Source of the DNA: Rikenellaceae bacterium
GTDB lineage: Bacteria > Bacteroidota > Bacteroidia > Bacteroidales > UBA932
Assembly (NCBI GenBank): GCA_003520315.1
Contig: DOVA01000107.1
Coordinates: forward strand, 1 to 6,979
Length of the DNA stretch: 6,979 bases
Direction: 5' to 3'
Shown piece by piece: positions 6,102 through 6,979 of the stretch. The notes below the pieces were generated by a model. It made no database searches, was not told the origin of the DNA, and worked only from the letters and a program-made list of their open reading frames with translations. How positions within the stretch are numbered: position 1 is the stretch's first letter; each line of letters opens with the position of its first letter. The position numbers were made by a program, and so were the translations under genes.

Positions 6102-6695
6102 CTACAGTTTGCACTCCTTTATAATAAACTTTGCCAGTTCCCTGCCTGCTTTAGCATAACACTCCTGAATTCTGTAGCCTGAATCGAAATCTGTCCCCGA
6201 AAAACTATTGGCAGAAGAATTCATTATCATAACGAGTGCCACTTGAGAACCATCTGAAGTATCTATCAGGCGGCATGTTAGATTGATAGCTGCATTTCTT
6301 CTTGCAACACCTACATTAAAACCCGGTTCTATAAAATCGGTGTTAATAATAAATTTGTATTTTGCCCCATCAGCAACTCTAATTCCTTTTTCACTCAAAT
6401 ATTTGTCAAAAAGTTCATTAAATTTTGGTTCAAATCTCGAAGATCTGTCATTGATCCAGTTTTGATGCCATTTGTCTCCGGAACCGGCTTTCTTAGAGTT
6501 ATACTCCTTGATTTTATCACTTACATAATCTTGCTCGGTCATCTTGCCAACTTTAAAATTATCGTAAGTAAACGATGTTAAAACGGTTTTCTCACCCTTA
6601 AGAGGAGCAAGTGAGCCAGACATAACTTTTATATTTTGAGAACCTGCCAACAGACAGATTAACATCAAAGAAAATAAACCGATTATCTTTTTCAT
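6102..6695 (-). CDS. Secreted protein of unknown function
   Basis: This is a 197-residue exported protein of a family I recognise only as a recurring Bacteroidota orphan; no function is known to me. Residues 1-19 form a Sec signal (MKKIIGLFSLMLICLLAGS) with probable cleavage before Gln20. Cys14 does not sit in a proper lipobox, so lipoprotein processing is unlikely. The mature part is mixed alpha/beta: NIKVMSGSLAPLKGEKTVL early, DRSSRFEPKFNELFDKYL near 83-100, a strand pair around KYKFIINTDFIEPGFNVGVARRNA (112-135), then SGTDFDSGYRIQECY (166-180) and a C-terminal amphipathic helix. There are no catalytic signatures or membrane segments. It converges on the PLP-enzyme gene, with 19 bp between the stops and no clear terminator, so read-through antisense overlap is possible. 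It is transcribed alone in this window. Confidence 0.8.
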   Translation of the reverse strand: MKKIIGLFSLMLICLLAGSQNIKVMSGSLAPLKGEKTVLTSFTYDNFKVGKMTEQDYVSDKIKEYNSKKAGSGDKWHQNWINDRSSRFEPKFNELFDKYLSEKGIRVADGAKYKFIINTDFIEPGFNVGVARRNAAINLTCRLIDTSDGSQVALVMIMNSSANSFSGTDFDSGYRIQECYAKAGRELAKFIIKECKL

Positions 6696-6731
6696 AGCTT
6701 GTTAGTTTTATTATATTTTTTTTAAATTTAA

Positions 6732-6739
6732 CAAAAATG
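6732..6739 (-). promoter_or_regulatory. Weak -7 box candidate for the secreted-protein gene
   Basis: On the minus strand CATTTTTG matches TAnnTTTG except for the first base and lies 36 nt before the ATG at 6693-6695, leaving a leader of about 30 nt. No clear TTG -33 element is present at the normal spacing. The stretch 6696-6827 between the two divergent genes is otherwise AT-rich and holds nothing else I can name. Confidence 0.25.
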
Positions 6740-6808
6740 AATTACTAATGTATGAACTGAATAAAAAAGAATCTAAATTTGTTTAAAATAAGATTAATAA
6801 CCATTTAA

Positions 6809-6816
6809 TAGCTTTG
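6809..6816 (+). promoter_or_regulatory. Perfect TAnnTTTG -7 box before the last gene
   Basis: TAGCTTTG matches the Bacteroidota -7 consensus exactly. The nearest upstream TTTG (6778-6781) is 27 nt away, longer than the usual spacing of about 20. The predicted transcription start would lie near 6822, only about 6 nt before the ATG at 6828, so either the transcript has almost no leader or the match is by chance. Confidence 0.35.
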
Positions 6817-6827
6817 GAAAAAAAGGC

Positions 6828-6979
6828 ATGCAGTCACTCAGGAAAATCCTTCATCTTCCTAACAGAAAAAACAGTAAACTAACATATTACACTGTCAATT
6901 TTGTCCGTTATATTACTCCCGGAATAATCTATAGAATGTTAAGAGAACCGGCCATTGCTAAATACGAGAAACTTGATGA
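6828..6979 (+). CDS. N-terminal part of an unidentified protein, cut by the window end
   Basis: From ATG 6828 the frame stays open for 50 codons to the window edge. The visible protein is basic and aromatic: MQSLRKILHLPNRKNSKL, then TYYTVNFVRYITPGIIYRML, then REPAIAKYEKLD. There is no signal peptide; the YYTVNFVRYITPGIIY stretch could be a membrane-associated helix. The opening faintly resembles the N-termini of Bacteroidota family-90 (LPS-type) glycosyltransferases, which have a similar Tyr-rich lead followed by an Arg/Pro segment, but this is too little to assign a family. Support for coding comes from the open frame, protein-like composition and an upstream -7 box; no other start lies nearby. 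It is divergent from the secreted-protein gene. Confidence 0.6.
   Translation, partial: MQSLRKILHLPNRKNSKLTYYTVNFVRYITPGIIYRMLREPAIAKYEKLD

Noticed and set aside
6283..6465. Plus-strand open frame within the secreted-protein gene
   Set aside because: It is antisense to a protein with a good signal peptide and has no independent support.

Overview
The window looks like chromosomal DNA from a member of the Bacteroidota, most likely the Bacteroidales. It is AT-rich. Exported proteins have short Sec signals ending in Ser-Gln, Shine-Dalgarno sequences are mostly absent, several upstream regions carry full or partial TAnnTTTG -7 boxes, and the tRNA lacks an encoded CCA. The families present (HTH_34-type small regulator, DUF4153-like membrane protein, histidine-type phosphatase, a secreted orphan family) also fit that group. 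No mobile element, CRISPR array, prophage or obvious foreign island is visible.

Layout. (1) 1-90: the 3' part of a tRNA with a CAU anticodon, closed by a strong hairpin terminator. (2) 103-2274, minus strand: a three-gene cluster transcribed towards the tRNA. It holds a polytopic membrane protein, a 100-residue winged-helix regulator and a DUF4153-like membrane protein. The first gene has an in-frame TAA (1828-1830), after which 50 more sensible codons run to a TGA that overlaps the GTG start of the regulator. The longer reading frames usually called here start too early for both the regulator and the DUF4153-like protein. (3) 2275-2413: a divergent intergenic region with promoter-like and palindromic elements. 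(4) 2414-6082, plus strand: an exported histidine-type phosphatase, a DAACS-family amino acid/dicarboxylate symporter, and a zinc-ribbon threonine-synthase-like PLP enzyme. The last two are 4 bp apart and almost certainly co-transcribed. (5) 6102-6695, minus strand: a secreted protein of unknown function, convergent with the PLP enzyme gene. (6) 6828-6979, plus strand: the start of a gene cut by the window edge.

How the genes may work together. The minus-strand cluster looks like a self-regulated membrane module: the small winged-helix protein probably controls its own operon, and operator-like inverted repeats lie at the predicted promoter. The transporter and PLP enzyme pair suggests uptake of an amino acid or dicarboxylate that is then processed, or a linked amino acid biosynthetic step. 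The substrate cannot be read from sequence alone. The phosphatase upstream may share the transcript (53-bp gap, no terminator seen) but has no clear metabolic link.

I did not find a clearly novel multi-gene system. The points most worth a second look are the nonsense codon in the membrane gene, the operator-like repeats beside it, and the unassigned transporter/PLP-enzyme pair with unusual residues in the transporter core.
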